This document shows, piece after piece, positions 26,305-34,098 of a DNA stretch of 64,000 bases (position 1 is the first letter of the stretch; the number at the start of each line of letters is the position of its first letter). This stretch comes from Sphingopyxis macrogoltabida. GTDB lineage: Bacteria; Pseudomonadota; Alphaproteobacteria; Sphingomonadales; Sphingomonadaceae. Below the pieces are notes generated by a model. That model saw only the letters and a list, made by a program, of their open reading frames with translations. It searched no databases and was not told the DNA's origin. Where the stretch lies: contig NZ_CP009429.1 of the NCBI RefSeq assembly GCF_001314325.1, positions 2,170,501 through 2,234,500 on the forward strand. Reading direction: 5' to 3'. The position numbers and the translations under genes were made by a program.

Positions 26305-26691
26305 CTAGACGGTCAAGTCCTTGAACCACTGCGCATACGGCGTGTTGATGGCCATCCGCCGATTATAATCGGGGGCGCCATCGTCCCACCAGACCGGTCC
26401 GCGTTCGCCAAGCGCGCGCTTCGTACGATCGACCGCCGATCGGGCGTGTCGCAACGCGACAGCATCCCTGTTTCGCAGCGCGTCCTTCACGCCCCGGCGT
26501 GCAGCCATAAGTTCGGAGACCAGCCGAATGCGTGTATCTTGCGTGAGCGACGGATCAGACATGCGCCACAGACGCCCGCGCACCACAAAGTAGCGACCGT
26601 CCGTGGTCACAGGGCCGTCCGGCTGTAGTTTAGACAAAGCTGCTTGCGGTCGCGGTGTTGGGCGCGCGCGCTGATCGTTCGATAAAGGCAA
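26305..26691 (-). CDS. Conserved hypothetical protein
   Basis: A 128-residue soluble protein of a family common in sphingomonads and rhizobia. The pattern DGRYFVVRGRLWRMSDPSL, then MAARRGVKDALRNRD, RTKRALGERGPVWWDDGAPDYNRRM and NTPYAQWF is characteristic. Some database entries call relatives Tol biopolymer proteins, which the sequence does not support. Its start lies within the 3' end of the hydrolase gene on the same strand (62-base overlap). Confidence 0.8.
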   Translation of the reverse strand: MPLSNDQRARPTPRPQAALSKLQPDGPVTTDGRYFVVRGRLWRMSDPSLTQDTRIRLVSELMAARRGVKDALRNRDAVALRHARSAVDRTKRALGERGPVWWDDGAPDYNRRMAINTPYAQWFKDLTV

Positions 26692-27427
26692 GCGCCGCTC
26701 CGGCGACTTCCTCCCATCCGTGCTCGTTGCAGATGTAGTGACTGCGACCGGCGAACGGCAGGAATTCGGTCACGCTGCCCGCATCGGTATAGGCATCGAA
26801 ATTCTTCTCGGTGAGATGGGCGGGAATGATCTCGTCCTTCTCGCCGCCGACCAGCAGCAGCGGTGCGTGCGGCGCATCGACATCGATCCGTCCATCGGCG
26901 CCCATGCAATCGCGAAGGACATTGCGGCTGTCATGCGTCGCAGTACGTTCGAACTCGCCCGCCGCCTCCTCTTTGGACAGCGTATTCGCAAAGGCACCGT
27001 GAAAGGTCTTCGCGTCCATGAGGACCGGCTCATTACCCTTGAGGGGATTGGCGATAATTGCACTATTCTTGATGAAGCCCCAGTCGAAGTCGATCATTGC
27101 ATTCGGCGCGACCGAATTGATTGCAACGCCGGCGGAAATCAGGCCGCGACTGGCAAATATCTGGGTGATGAGCCCGCCGACCGAGTGTCCGATCATGACG
27201 GGGTGCTCCTTCCCGGCAACTTGCGCCTCGATAGAGGCGATGACCTCCGCGAGATGGAGATCGCCAAGACCCGCTGGTGGATTTTCGCGAAGGGAGCGCG
27301 GCTCGCCTTCATGAAGCGGCCAGGCGGGGGCCGCGCAATTATATCCGCGTGCCGAGAAATAACCGATCCAATTCTCCCAGCTTTTCGGGTTTTGGAACAT
27401 GCCGTGGACGAAGATAAGGTCGGTCAT
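26630..27427 (-). CDS. Alpha/beta hydrolase
   Basis: A 265-residue alpha/beta-hydrolase-fold protein. FVHGMFQNPKSWENW is the oxyanion-hole region, and the nucleophile elbow GHSVGG places Ser82. Acid and His are likely in VGGEKDEIIP and in GRSHYICNEHGWEE. The ATG at 27427 starts directly at the first strand (MTDLIFVHG); the reading from 27505 adds 26 unrelated residues. Substrate unknown; related to non-haem chloroperoxidase/esterase groups. Confidence 0.85.
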   Translation of the reverse strand: MTDLIFVHGMFQNPKSWENWIGYFSARGYNCAAPAWPLHEGEPRSLRENPPAGLGDLHLAEVIASIEAQVAGKEHPVMIGHSVGGLITQIFASRGLISAGVAINSVAPNAMIDFDWGFIKNSAIIANPLKGNEPVLMDAKTFHGAFANTLSKEEAAGEFERTATHDSRNVLRDCMGADGRIDVDAPHAPLLLVGGEKDEIIPAHLTEKNFDAYTDAGSVTEFLPFAGRSHYICNEHGWEEVAGAALAFIERSARAPNTATASSFV

Positions 27428-27533
27428 GAAACGTCCTTTCGGGGGAAGTAGTCGTGTGCCGGCGACCGAGGGGTTTGTGATCGCCGGCACCCGTGAGGAT
27501 GGCAAAGTCGGAAACTTCGGCCATCCCGGAAAC

Positions 27534-27704
27534 TCAGGGCAATGTGCGGCGTCCGCGCCCGAAGACGAAGGCGACGATGAAGAGGACGACGCCGATCACG
27601 AGCAAGATCTTGGCGAAGTCGGCCGAAAGGCCGGCGATGCCGCCGAAGCCGAGAAGCGCCGCGACGAGCGCGACGACGGCAAAGATGATAGCCCATCTGA
27701 ACAT
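27534..27704 (-). CDS. DUF1328 small membrane protein
   Basis: A 56-residue protein with two membrane helices (residues about 4-28 and 32-48) around [14 protein letters not shown], the DUF1328/YtjA signature. Such proteins are stress-induced in many proteobacteria; their function is unknown. A ribosome site (GGGAGAAT) precedes the ATG at 27704. A textbook sigma-EcfG promoter is located at 27803-27827 on the same strand. Confidence 0.88.
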   Translation of the reverse strand: MFRWAIIFAVVALVAALLGFGGIAGLSADFAKILLVIGVVLFIVAFVFGRGRRTLP

Positions 27705-28072
27705 GATAATTCTCCCGTCTGGACGCAGTCCGCCACTCGCCCGACCGCACTTGCGGGGGACGTTGAAAGCTGCGCCAATTCATCCGTGGTGGATGTCCGG
27801 GTAACGCTGGCTCGCTTCGAAAGTTCCGCGCCGCCCCGGCCTCGGCACCCCCGGAATAACCTGTGTTAATCCGAAAATTTTCTCGGGAACGCTTGCCGTC
27901 GTCGGCGCGTCTTTCGGGGTTGAGAGCGCCACTCCGCTCAACCGGCGGAAGAGGTATCGAAGCCATGGTGCCGACAGAATCGCGGCACAGACAGGCGCAG
28001 ATTGACTGCGCCTTCTGGGCCGGGCCGCAGCTCCCGCGCGGCCCGGCTTCGCGAGCGCAGATACAGGAGACC
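27705..28072. other. Divergent promoter region, DUF1328 / DUF3606
   Basis: These 368 bases between two divergent stress genes contain no credible gene. They hold the minus-strand EcfG promoter at 27803-27827 and, facing right, a near-consensus GGAAC-N17-CGTC at 27886-27911 that could serve the DUF3606 gene 160 bases downstream. Confidence 0.6.
27803..27827 (-). promoter_or_regulatory. Sigma-EcfG (general stress) promoter for DUF1328
   Basis: Read on the minus strand: GGAAC, 16 bases, CGTT. This is an exact match to the alphaproteobacterial general stress response promoter (GGAAC-N16/17-CGTT). The transcript would start about 90 bases before the DUF1328 ATG. Confidence 0.8.
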
Positions 28073-28258
28073 ATGATGGCGGATGACAAGAGACTGACGG
28101 GCGCCTCCAATCGCGATCGGATCAGCCTTTCCGAAGATTATGAAGTCCGCGATTGGACCGAGAGCCTCGGCGTGGGCGAGGATGAACTTCGCGAGGCCGT
28201 CGATGCTGTCGGAAACAGCGCGGACGCCGTGCGCGCCTATCTGAACCACGGCCGATGA
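28073..28258 (+). CDS. DUF3606 small protein
   Basis: A 61-residue protein starting MMADDKRLTG with the DUF3606 core DYEVRDWTESLGVGEDELREAVDAVGNSADAVRAYL. DUF3606 proteins are short, highly expressed under stress in alphaproteobacteria and of unknown function. Ribosome site CAGGAGA precedes the ATG at 28073. It overlaps the next gene as ATGA. A second DUF3606 gene lies at 56684-56866. Confidence 0.87.
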   Translation: MMADDKRLTGASNRDRISLSEDYEVRDWTESLGVGEDELREAVDAVGNSADAVRAYLNHGR

Positions 28259-28521
28259 CCTGGGACGCTGCAGCAACGTCTCCGGTGGAGCGGATAGCCA
28301 GGGTCCTTGCCGGACATGAGCTCAGCCGGAACGGCGAAGGCGAACTGCGGTCGGCGGCCGATGCCGTCGATATGCTCTGGCCGGAGTATACCGCCGCGGC
28401 GCTCGCTATCCTTAAGACGATGCGGGAGCCGAGCGGGCGCATGCTGGCTGTCGGGGATGCCGGGGTGTGGGAAAGAATGATCACCGCGGCGATCGAGGAC
28501 GAGACGATCTCCGAGAGCTGA
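28255..28521 (+). CDS. Small conserved hypothetical protein
   Basis: An 88-residue soluble protein coupled to the DUF3606 gene by a four-base overlap. It contains ERIARVLAGHELSRNGEGE and WPEYTAAALAILKTMREPS, a pattern seen in short stress-linked sphingomonad proteins that I cannot assign to a named family. The acidic C-terminus ends ETISES. Confidence 0.7.
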   Translation: MTWDAAATSPVERIARVLAGHELSRNGEGELRSAADAVDMLWPEYTAAALAILKTMREPSGRMLAVGDAGVWERMITAAIEDETISES

Positions 28522-28564
28522 TCGTTCAGCCACGCGACACGAGGCCGGTGGTAAAGCGGCCGAT

Positions 28565-29185
28565 ATGCCTCTCACCACCGATCTCCCTTGGGAGCAACTC
28601 GCGATCTATGCGGCTGGCGCCGCGCTCGTCTTGATCCTGCTGTTCAAAATCCCCTATGTCGGCCGCGTGCTGCGCGGCCTGTTCTCCTTCGCGCTTCTCG
28701 CCTTCGCGATCTTCCTCATTCTTCAGCACGCCCCCTTCGATCCGAACCTCGGCCGCCTCACCGCGGCGATCGGTCTCGATCGACAGCAGGTCGTCGGCAG
28801 CGAGGTGCGCATTCACATGGCGCGCGACGGACATTTCTGGGTCGATGCCGAAATCAATGGCGTCAAACGAAAGATGCTCGTCGACAGCGGCGCCACCGTG
28901 ACGGCGCTATCGCAGGAGACCGCCCGCGCAGCCGGGGTCGAGGCAGATGCAACGCTGCTGCCGCTCCTGATGCAGACCGCGAACGGGACGCTGCGGGCCG
29001 AGCCCGGAACGGTCGATGCGCTCGCGGTCGGCGCCATCGGGGCACGGCGGCTAAAGGTCGTGATCTCACCCGCGCTCGGCAATACGGACGTGCTCGGTAT
29101 GAATTTCCTGTCCCAGCTCGCCGCCTGGCGCGTCGAGGGCCGCACGCTCTTCCTTGTTCCTCAACCCGCCGCAGTTGACCCCTGA
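28565..29185 (+). CDS. Membrane-anchored retropepsin-like aspartic protease
   Basis: A 206-residue protein with two membrane helices (about 11-29 and 37-55) followed by a periplasmic clan AA (TIGR02281-type) domain. The catalytic motif LVDSGATVTAL places Asp107, and the flap/partner region DVLGMNFLSQL is present. Such proteins are single-domain retropepsin-like and probably dimerise. Natural substrates are unknown. It is followed by a LexA box that belongs to the next operon. Confidence 0.88.
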   Translation: MPLTTDLPWEQLAIYAAGAALVLILLFKIPYVGRVLRGLFSFALLAFAIFLILQHAPFDPNLGRLTAAIGLDRQQVVGSEVRIHMARDGHFWVDAEINGVKRKMLVDSGATVTALSQETARAAGVEADATLLPLLMQTANGTLRAEPGTVDALAVGAIGARRLKVVISPALGNTDVLGMNFLSQLAAWRVEGRTLFLVPQPAAVDP

Positions 29186-29209
29186 TCGACACAGCGCAGA
29201 TTCGCATTT

Positions 29210-29224
29210 GTTCCATTTTTGTTC
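29210..29224 (+). promoter_or_regulatory. LexA (SOS) box upstream of SRAP/AlkB operon
   Basis: GTTC-CATTTTT-GTTC is an exact alphaproteobacterial LexA operator (GTTC-N7-GTTC). It lies 36 bases before the ATG at 29261, at a normal promoter distance. The five downstream genes (29261-31875) share strand and mostly overlap or abut, so they are probably SOS-induced together. Confidence 0.88.
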
Positions 29225-29260
29225 CATAGTGCATGACCGAATCGCAGCGAAAGACCGGCC

Positions 29261-29704
29261 ATGGGCGACGTAATCCAGTTCGACAGATCCGAAGGAGACC
29301 ACCGCATCGGCGGTCATGCTGCAGCCAATGATTTTTTCGCACCCGGCGGTTTTCTCGCCGCGATCAATGGTGTGCATATCACCGGCGCGCATCTCGCGCG
29401 CGCGATCGAGACGATCCGGCATCTTGTGGTGAAGAGTCCGAACGACATTGCGGAGCATGGCCGTCTGCTTGAGCGTTTCGCGCACGAGCATGGGCTCGGT
29501 GATCATGGCGGCGCCGCGCTCCACGCGCGCGCAATCGCCCTCGATCGCTGGGCGCAGGAGTTCGACCCGTTCGGCGAGTGCGACATCAGAGGCTTTTACG
29601 CCGCCGGCGGCAGCGCCCCGCTCGTCGAAACCGAGATCGGTCTCGGTTTCGAGCCGGCGAGCTTTGCGAAACAAGTCCAAAAATGGACGAAGGTTTTCGC
29701 CTGA
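29261..29704 (+). CDS. Unknown protein, first gene of LexA-controlled operon
   Basis: A 147-residue soluble protein with no family I recognise. Segments: IQFDRSEGDHRIGGHAAANDFF at the N-terminus, a helical centre (ARAIETIRHLVVKSPNDIAEHGRLLERFA) and LDRWAQEFDPFGECDIRGFY. The gene is directly behind the LexA box and 10 bases before the SRAP-like gene, so a role in DNA damage handling is inferred from position only. Confidence 0.7.
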   Translation: MGDVIQFDRSEGDHRIGGHAAANDFFAPGGFLAAINGVHITGAHLARAIETIRHLVVKSPNDIAEHGRLLERFAHEHGLGDHGGAALHARAIALDRWAQEFDPFGECDIRGFYAAGGSAPLVETEIGLGFEPASFAKQVQKWTKVFA

Positions 29705-29714
29705 AGCCCGAGAG

Positions 29715-30374
29715 ATGAGCCGCCTCTACACCCTTGCCGCCACGGCTTCGGACGTCGCCGATCATTTTGGCGCCGGCGGCTTTACCGATATCGCCGTTCC
29801 CTCGGAGACGATCGAGGCCCTCCCCGGTCTCGTCGTCCACGAAACGAACGGCCGACGGCACCTTCGCCAGATGCTCTGGGGCTTCCCGCGCCTCACCCGC
29901 GAGATGCGGCTGCGCGGCGATCCGCCGGGCCGCATCGGCCTCGTCGCCGATCTCACCAACCCGATGTGGGAAGGTCTCGTCGTCGAGCCCAGATATCGCT
30001 GCCTCATTCCGCTGACGCACTTCGCGAACCCCAACGGCTCGCCCGGCGAGAAAACCCGCAGCTGGTTCTCGGCCGAAGGCCAGCCGATCATGGCCTGGGC
30101 CGGCTTCGCCAAGAACACCCCCGAAATGGGTCCCGTTTACGCCGGCATGACGATGGACGCGAACGAGCTCGTCCATCCCACGAACGACCGCATGCCTGTC
30201 CTCCTCATGCCCCATGAATATGAGCGCTGGCTCCACGGCTCGATCAAGGATGTCATCGGCTTCCAATTTCGCCCACCCCCGCCCGCGGAAAACTTCGTCG
30301 TCGAACATACCGACGATCTCTGGCGCAGCGGGAAATTGCCCCCGAGAGCGCGGCCCCAGCAAGCGCTGCTTTAA
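29715..30374 (+). CDS. SRAP/YedK-like protein lacking catalytic residues
   Basis: A 219-residue protein that aligns with SRAP (HMCES/YedK) through QMLWGFPR, YRCLIPLTHF and ND-RMPVLLMPHEYERWL. SRAP enzymes use Cys2 to cross-link to abasic sites, assisted by an Asn, a Glu and a His. Here residue 2 is Ser (MSRLYTL), the NAR motif is absent, the Glu position (FANPNG) reads Asn near 105, and the HDRMP histidine is Asn157. It is probably a non-cross-linking DNA-binding paralogue. It precedes an intact SRAP gene. Confidence 0.85.
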   Translation: MSRLYTLAATASDVADHFGAGGFTDIAVPSETIEALPGLVVHETNGRRHLRQMLWGFPRLTREMRLRGDPPGRIGLVADLTNPMWEGLVVEPRYRCLIPLTHFANPNGSPGEKTRSWFSAEGQPIMAWAGFAKNTPEMGPVYAGMTMDANELVHPTNDRMPVLLMPHEYERWLHGSIKDVIGFQFRPPPPAENFVVEHTDDLWRSGKLPPRARPQQALL

Positions 30375-30434
30375 TAGAGCGCAATTGCCGCCAGCGTCCT
30401 TCCTTCCCGGCCCGATACTGATAGACTGACGTCC

Positions 30435-31109
30435 ATGTGCAATCTCTACACCGAGCGCAAAAGCGCGGCCGAGGTCGCGGCGCATTTCGGCGTCGACCTG
30501 CCCGTCCAGCCGTTCAACAGCGCCGAGGATGTCTATCCCGGCTATTCGGGAATGGTCGTCCGCGAAGAGGAGGGAAAGCGCGTCCTTCAGTCAATGACTT
30601 GGGGTTTCCCGCGCCACTCGAAAAGCAAGAAGACGGGCCTGCCCAACAAGCCAAGTCCGACGAACAACGCACGCGACGATCAGCTCTTCAATTCTTATGG
30701 CATGTGGAGCGAATGGTTCGCCCGGCCGGCGCATCGCTGCCTGATCCCCTTCACCGCCTTTGCCGAGGCCGTCGGTGAAAAAGGCGCGATGACGAAGACC
30801 TGGATCAGCGTCAGCGATCAGCCGCTCGCAGCCTGGGCGGGACTCTGGCGCCCCACCGACGAATGGGGCGACGCCTATACCGGCGTCATGGTGGACGCGA
30901 CCGAGGAACTGCTCGATATCCACGACCGCATGCCGGTGATCCTCCGTCCCGAGGATCATGAGACCTGGCTGCACGCGCCCGCCGACGAAGCGTTCGAACT
31001 CGTGCGCAAATATCCCGGCGACCGCCTTGTCGCCCAGCATAGCAGTGACCCATGGAGTAACCGCAGCAAGACCTTGCCTCAACCGCCCGTGATGCCGACC
31101 CTGCTCTGA
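30435..31109 (+). CDS. SOS response-associated peptidase family protein (SRAP/YedK, HMCES-like)
   Basis: A 224-residue SRAP protein that shields abasic sites in single-stranded DNA by forming a thiazolidine DNA-protein cross-link. Catalytic residues are in place: Cys2 (MCNLYTE), Asn78 in NNARDD, Glu111 in FAEAVG and His163 in IHDRMPVIL. The Met must be removed to expose Cys2, as usual. It is third in the LexA operon, and its stop overlaps the DUF6961 start. Confidence 0.93.
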   Translation: MCNLYTERKSAAEVAAHFGVDLPVQPFNSAEDVYPGYSGMVVREEEGKRVLQSMTWGFPRHSKSKKTGLPNKPSPTNNARDDQLFNSYGMWSEWFARPAHRCLIPFTAFAEAVGEKGAMTKTWISVSDQPLAAWAGLWRPTDEWGDAYTGVMVDATEELLDIHDRMPVILRPEDHETWLHAPADEAFELVRKYPGDRLVAQHSSDPWSNRSKTLPQPPVMPTLL

Positions 31110-31288
31110 TGTTCACCGAGGAGCGCCATCTCTGGGCCTGCGCGCTCGCGGTCGAGAAGCAGCATGGAGCGGGTGCGCCGCGCTTCGTCGCAGCGCGCAT
31201 CGGCGCGCTCGCACTCGTGGGCGATAATGCGGGCGTCGAGTGCTGGAAAGCGATTGCGGCGAAACTGGACGCACTTGCAAGGGCATGA
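31109..31288 (+). CDS. DUF6961-like small protein
   Basis: A 59-residue protein: MFTEERHLWACALAVEKQHG, FVAARIGALALVGDNAGVECWKAIAAKLDAL. This matches a short sphingomonad family often found beside AlkB or SRAP genes (DUF6961). It starts on the last bases of the SRAP gene and overlaps the AlkB start (ATGA at 31285), so it is translationally coupled to both. Function unknown. Confidence 0.8.
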   Translation: MFTEERHLWACALAVEKQHGAGAPRFVAARIGALALVGDNAGVECWKAIAAKLDALARA

Positions 31289-31875
31289 AACACGGCCCTG
31301 TCAGCAAAAGTGCCGCGGCGCAGGCCGATTTGTTCGGCCACGCACGGCTTCCCGGTCTGGAAGCGGCCGAAGCCTTCGTCACGGAAGCCGAGGAAGCGGC
31401 GCTCATAGCCCATATCGAACATGCAGGGCTCGAGGCATTCAAATTCCAGCAATGGGAGGGCAAACGCCGCACCCGCTCGTTCGGATGGAGCTATGATTTT
31501 CAAACGGGCGTTTTCGCGCGCGCGGCACCGATCCCCGACTGGCTCGCGCCCATGGCTGCTCGGGCTGAGCGTTTTGCAGGACTTCCGCCCGGCGCCCTCG
31601 CGCAGGCGCTGCTGATATCATACGGCCCCGGGGCCGGCATCGGCTGGCACAAGGACCGGCCGGTCTTCGAGCATGTTGTCGGCATTTCGCTGGGAGCAGA
31701 GGCGACGATGCGTTTCCGGCGCCGCAGACACGACAAGTTCGACCGCTTCGCACTGCCGCTCGCACCGCGCTCGATCTATCACCTCGCCGGCGAAGCGCGG
31801 CGCGGTTGGGAGCATAGCATCGCGCCGATCGAGGAGGCGCGCTGGTCGATCACCTTCCGCAGCCTCGCGAGATGA
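31285..31875 (+). CDS. AlkB-family 2-oxoglutarate/Fe(II) dioxygenase
   Basis: A 196-residue AlkB-like enzyme, predicted to remove alkyl lesions from nucleic acid by oxidative dealkylation. Iron ligands are His122 and Asp124 (GWHKD) and His177 (WEHSI); 2-oxoglutarate is bound by the arginines in RWSITFR (186/192). The ATG at 31285 is preferred over 31240 because it couples to the upstream gene. It is last in the LexA-controlled operon. It is shorter at the N-terminus than E. coli AlkB and resembles the ALKBH/AlkB-like group without a long nucleotide-recognition lid. Confidence 0.92.
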   Translation: MKHGPVSKSAAAQADLFGHARLPGLEAAEAFVTEAEEAALIAHIEHAGLEAFKFQQWEGKRRTRSFGWSYDFQTGVFARAAPIPDWLAPMAARAERFAGLPPGALAQALLISYGPGAGIGWHKDRPVFEHVVGISLGAEATMRFRRRRHDKFDRFALPLAPRSIYHLAGEARRGWEHSIAPIEEARWSITFRSLAR

Positions 31876-31955
31876 TCGCGATAGCGGAGGACGATGTCCG
31901 CTCCTATAGAAGCCGCCCGGTCGGCGAGGGGCCGACCGAATAAGGGAGATATTGA

Positions 31956-32231
31956 ATGAACCATGCCGACCTTTCGGACGCGGTTGCGACGATGCTCGGA
32001 ACCAGCAAGGCCGACGGGAAGAAGGCTGTCGACGCCGTGTTCGCCGCGATCGCCGACGCCGCCGCAAAGGGCGAAGAAGTTTCGGTGAACGGCTTTGGCA
32101 AGTTCAAGGTCAAGGAAAGCGCAGCCCGCGAGGGCCGCAACCCTTCAACCGGTGAGACTATCCAGATCGCAGCCTCGAAAAAGCTCGGCTTCGGAGCGGC
32201 CAAGGCGGTCAAGGATCGCCTCAACGGCTAA
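31956..32231 (+). CDS. HU-family DNA-binding protein
   Basis: A 91-residue HU/IHF-family nucleoid protein. Typical pattern: MNHADLSDAVATMLGTSKADGKKAVDAVFAAI, then VNGFGKFKVKESAAREGRNPSTGE (the DNA-binding arm with the Pro-containing turn) and a lysine-rich end. Ribosome site GGGAGA lies before the ATG. A stem-loop terminator shared with the convergent VOC gene follows. Confidence 0.95.
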   Translation: MNHADLSDAVATMLGTSKADGKKAVDAVFAAIADAAAKGEEVSVNGFGKFKVKESAAREGRNPSTGETIQIAASKKLGFGAAKAVKDRLNG

Positions 32232-32240
32232 GACCCGATG

Positions 32241-32663
32241 TCAGGCGCCGAAGGTCACTTGGCCTTCGGCGTCGATCGGCCAAGCCGGATTCCACGCGAT
32301 TTCCCATGCATGATCGTCGGGATCTGCGACATAGCCCCGATAGCCGCCATGCGGCGGCGCGTCGCCTGGCCGCAGCACCCGGCCGCCTGCAGCTTCCAAC
32401 GCCGCGATCACCGCATCGACCTCTTCCGCCGTCCCGACATTATGCGCGAGCGCGAAGGACCCCGGGCCGCCGAACGAGGTCCGCGTCATGTCTTCGGCGA
32501 GCTTTGCTTCAAGCCATGTGCCGAGGATGAGGCCATTCATCTGATAGAAGGCGATTTCCTCGTTCGCGAACACCGGCGTCCAGCCAAAGCCCTCGCGGTA
32601 GAAGCGGCGGGACCGGACGAGGTCCGCGATCCCGAGCGTCACGACCGCAATCTGCTGCTGCAT
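32241..32663 (-). CDS. VOC-family (glyoxalase-like) protein
   Basis: A 140-residue vicinal-oxygen-chelate fold protein with two beta-alpha-beta-beta-beta halves: IAVVTLGIADLVRSRRFYREGFGW ... and VDAVIAALEAAGGRVLRPGDAPPHGGYRGYVADPDDHAWEIAWNP. The DPDDHAWE segment carries a candidate metal-binding Glu. Substrate unknown. An exact EcfG promoter lies at 32693-32717, giving a leader of about 22 bases. Confidence 0.88.
   Translation of the reverse strand: MQQQIAVVTLGIADLVRSRRFYREGFGWTPVFANEEIAFYQMNGLILGTWLEAKLAEDMTRTSFGGPGSFALAHNVGTAEEVDAVIAALEAAGGRVLRPGDAPPHGGYRGYVADPDDHAWEIAWNPAWPIDAEGQVTFGA
32246..32271. terminator. Convergent stem-loop between HU and VOC genes
   Basis: CGCCGAAGG at 32246-32254 pairs perfectly with CCTTCGGCG at 32263-32271 around an eight-base loop. 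It spans the last codons of the VOC gene, just after the HU stop, where two convergent transcripts meet. There is no strong U tract on either side, so efficiency is uncertain. Confidence 0.5.
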
Positions 32664-33010
32664 CCACCTGTCTCCGCTATAGACCCCTCGACAACGACAA
32701 GGGGACAGGCTTGTTCCCGCGAGCGTGAGTCTCCCAAAGTCGTTCTCCCCAACAAAAGCTCGTTGGGACCGCGAAAAATAACCAACGGGAACCTGCCTGC
32801 ACGAAGCGAAGACTCCGGAAGGAAATTCGAATAAAGTTGATCGAGATCAGCACGATATCACAGATCGTTCGGAACAAATCCTCACGCGCGCGCATTCTTG
32901 TTTTGCCTCGTCTCTCCTCCTGGTTCCCGGGAGACGAGGCTCCCTCCCGAGCTGTTATTCCTGCCAACGAATTGGTTGAAAGGGTCCGGCGTCGCGGGCA
33001 GAAGCGCTCG
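32664..33010. other. Intergenic region with EcfG promoter and a strong stem-loop
   Basis: These 347 bases separate the leftward VOC gene from the rightward EEP gene. Besides the promoter at 32693-32717 there is an inverted repeat CGTTGG/CCAACG (32761-32766 and 32782-32787). A perfect 10-base stem GCCTCGTCTC/GAGACGAGGC sits at 32905-32914 and 32931-32940 with a 16-base loop, about 70 bases before the EEP ATG. No U tract follows, so it is more likely an mRNA-leader or operator structure than a terminator. No gene is seen. Confidence 0.55.
32693..32717 (-). promoter_or_regulatory. Sigma-EcfG promoter for VOC gene
   Basis: Read on the minus strand: GGAAC, 16 bases, CGTT, an exact match to the general stress promoter. 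The predicted start of transcription is about 20 bases upstream of the VOC ATG at 32663. Confidence 0.8.
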
Positions 33011-33925
33011 ATGAACCAGCGCCTCCTCTTCATCGCCGCTTCGCTCCTTTCGCTCAGCGCTTGCGCAGGGGCCGAGCAAGCCCCGCAGCATCCTCAGCTC
33101 GCAGTCCCGCACGACCGGCCGCTCACGCTGACGAGCTGGAATCTCGAATTTCTTGCCGAGCGGAACGGCGACGGGTGTCAGCCGCGAACCGACGCCGACT
33201 ATGCCGCCATGCGACAAATTGCCGACGGCCTCGACGCAGACGTGATCGCGTTTCAGGAAGCGGAGAGTGTTGCGGCGGCGGAGCGTGTGTTTGATCCCGC
33301 CCGCTATGCCATAGTCATGGAAGAGCGCGCCGGCGCACCGAGCGGGACCTGCGGCGGCGAGCACAAGTCGCAGCGCGTCATTCGACAGGCAGTCGGCTTC
33401 GCGATCCGCAAGACTATCGCGTTCGACCGCCACGCCGATGTGACCAGTCTGATGCTCGGCAATCCGCAGCTGCGCTCGGGGGTCGACATCACCCTTCGCC
33501 CGGCGGGCGCGAGACCCCTTCGCCTCCTTTCGATTCACCTCAAGTCGGGCTGCTTTGCCGGAGATACCGCCAAGGCCTGCCCGATCCTCGCAGAGCAGGT
33601 ACCCGCGCTCGAGGCGTGGATCGATGCGGCTGCCGAAGCGCCCGTGCGCTTCGCCGTACTCGGCGACTGGAACCGCAGGCTTGGCCTTGAAGGCGACCGC
33701 GTCTGGTCCGAGATCGACGACGGCACACCGGCGAACGCAGACCTCCGGCTCGCCGATGCCGGGACGCGGCCGAAGTGCGATCCGCGCTACGACAGCTTCA
33801 TCGATCATATCGTGCTCGACCGGCGCGCCGGCGCGGACATGCTAAGCTTCGCCGAGACGCTCTACGGGAAAGACGTCAAACATTATTCCGATCATTGTCC
33901 TGTATCGGTGTCGCTTGCCCGATGA
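33011..33925 (+). CDS. Secreted endonuclease/exonuclease/phosphatase-family lipoprotein
   Basis: A 304-residue EEP-superfamily protein (DNase I / phosphodiesterase fold). A lipobox LSLSACAG puts the lipidated Cys near residue 18. Conserved motifs include SWNLEFL (Asn), AFQEAES (metal-binding Glu), SIHLKSGC, VLGDWNR (Asp/Asn) and the C-terminal SDHCPVSVSL (catalytic Asp-His). An extra region contains many cysteines. I chose the ATG at 33011, which starts the signal peptide; the frame is open upstream from 32837 but that part is not signal-like. Confidence 0.87.
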   Translation: MNQRLLFIAASLLSLSACAGAEQAPQHPQLAVPHDRPLTLTSWNLEFLAERNGDGCQPRTDADYAAMRQIADGLDADVIAFQEAESVAAAERVFDPARYAIVMEERAGAPSGTCGGEHKSQRVIRQAVGFAIRKTIAFDRHADVTSLMLGNPQLRSGVDITLRPAGARPLRLLSIHLKSGCFAGDTAKACPILAEQVPALEAWIDAAAEAPVRFAVLGDWNRRLGLEGDRVWSEIDDGTPANADLRLADAGTRPKCDPRYDSFIDHIVLDRRAGADMLSFAETLYGKDVKHYSDHCPVSVSLAR

Positions 33926-34098
33926 CGGGAAGAACCACCATGGACCAAGAACTCGTCGAAGCACTTGAATTTCTGCTCGGCCGCGATGACGACGGCGCCC
34001 TGTTCGATCGGGAAGCGCCGGACGGCGGATATCGTTCGCAAGGTCTCGAAAACGCGCTGAGGACGATCCGCCGCAAGCTTCGCGCCCGAACGGATTGA
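33922..34098 (+). CDS. Small hypothetical protein coupled to EEP gene
   Basis: A 58-residue product starting MTGRTTMDQELVEALEFLLGRDDDGALFDREAP; the ATG at 33940 (MDQ...) is an equally good start. It overlaps the EEP stop as ATGA. Acidic N-terminal half, basic C-terminus (RRKLRARTD). No family recognised. Confidence 0.55.
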   Translation: MTGRTTMDQELVEALEFLLGRDDDGALFDREAPDGGYRSQGLENALRTIRRKLRARTD

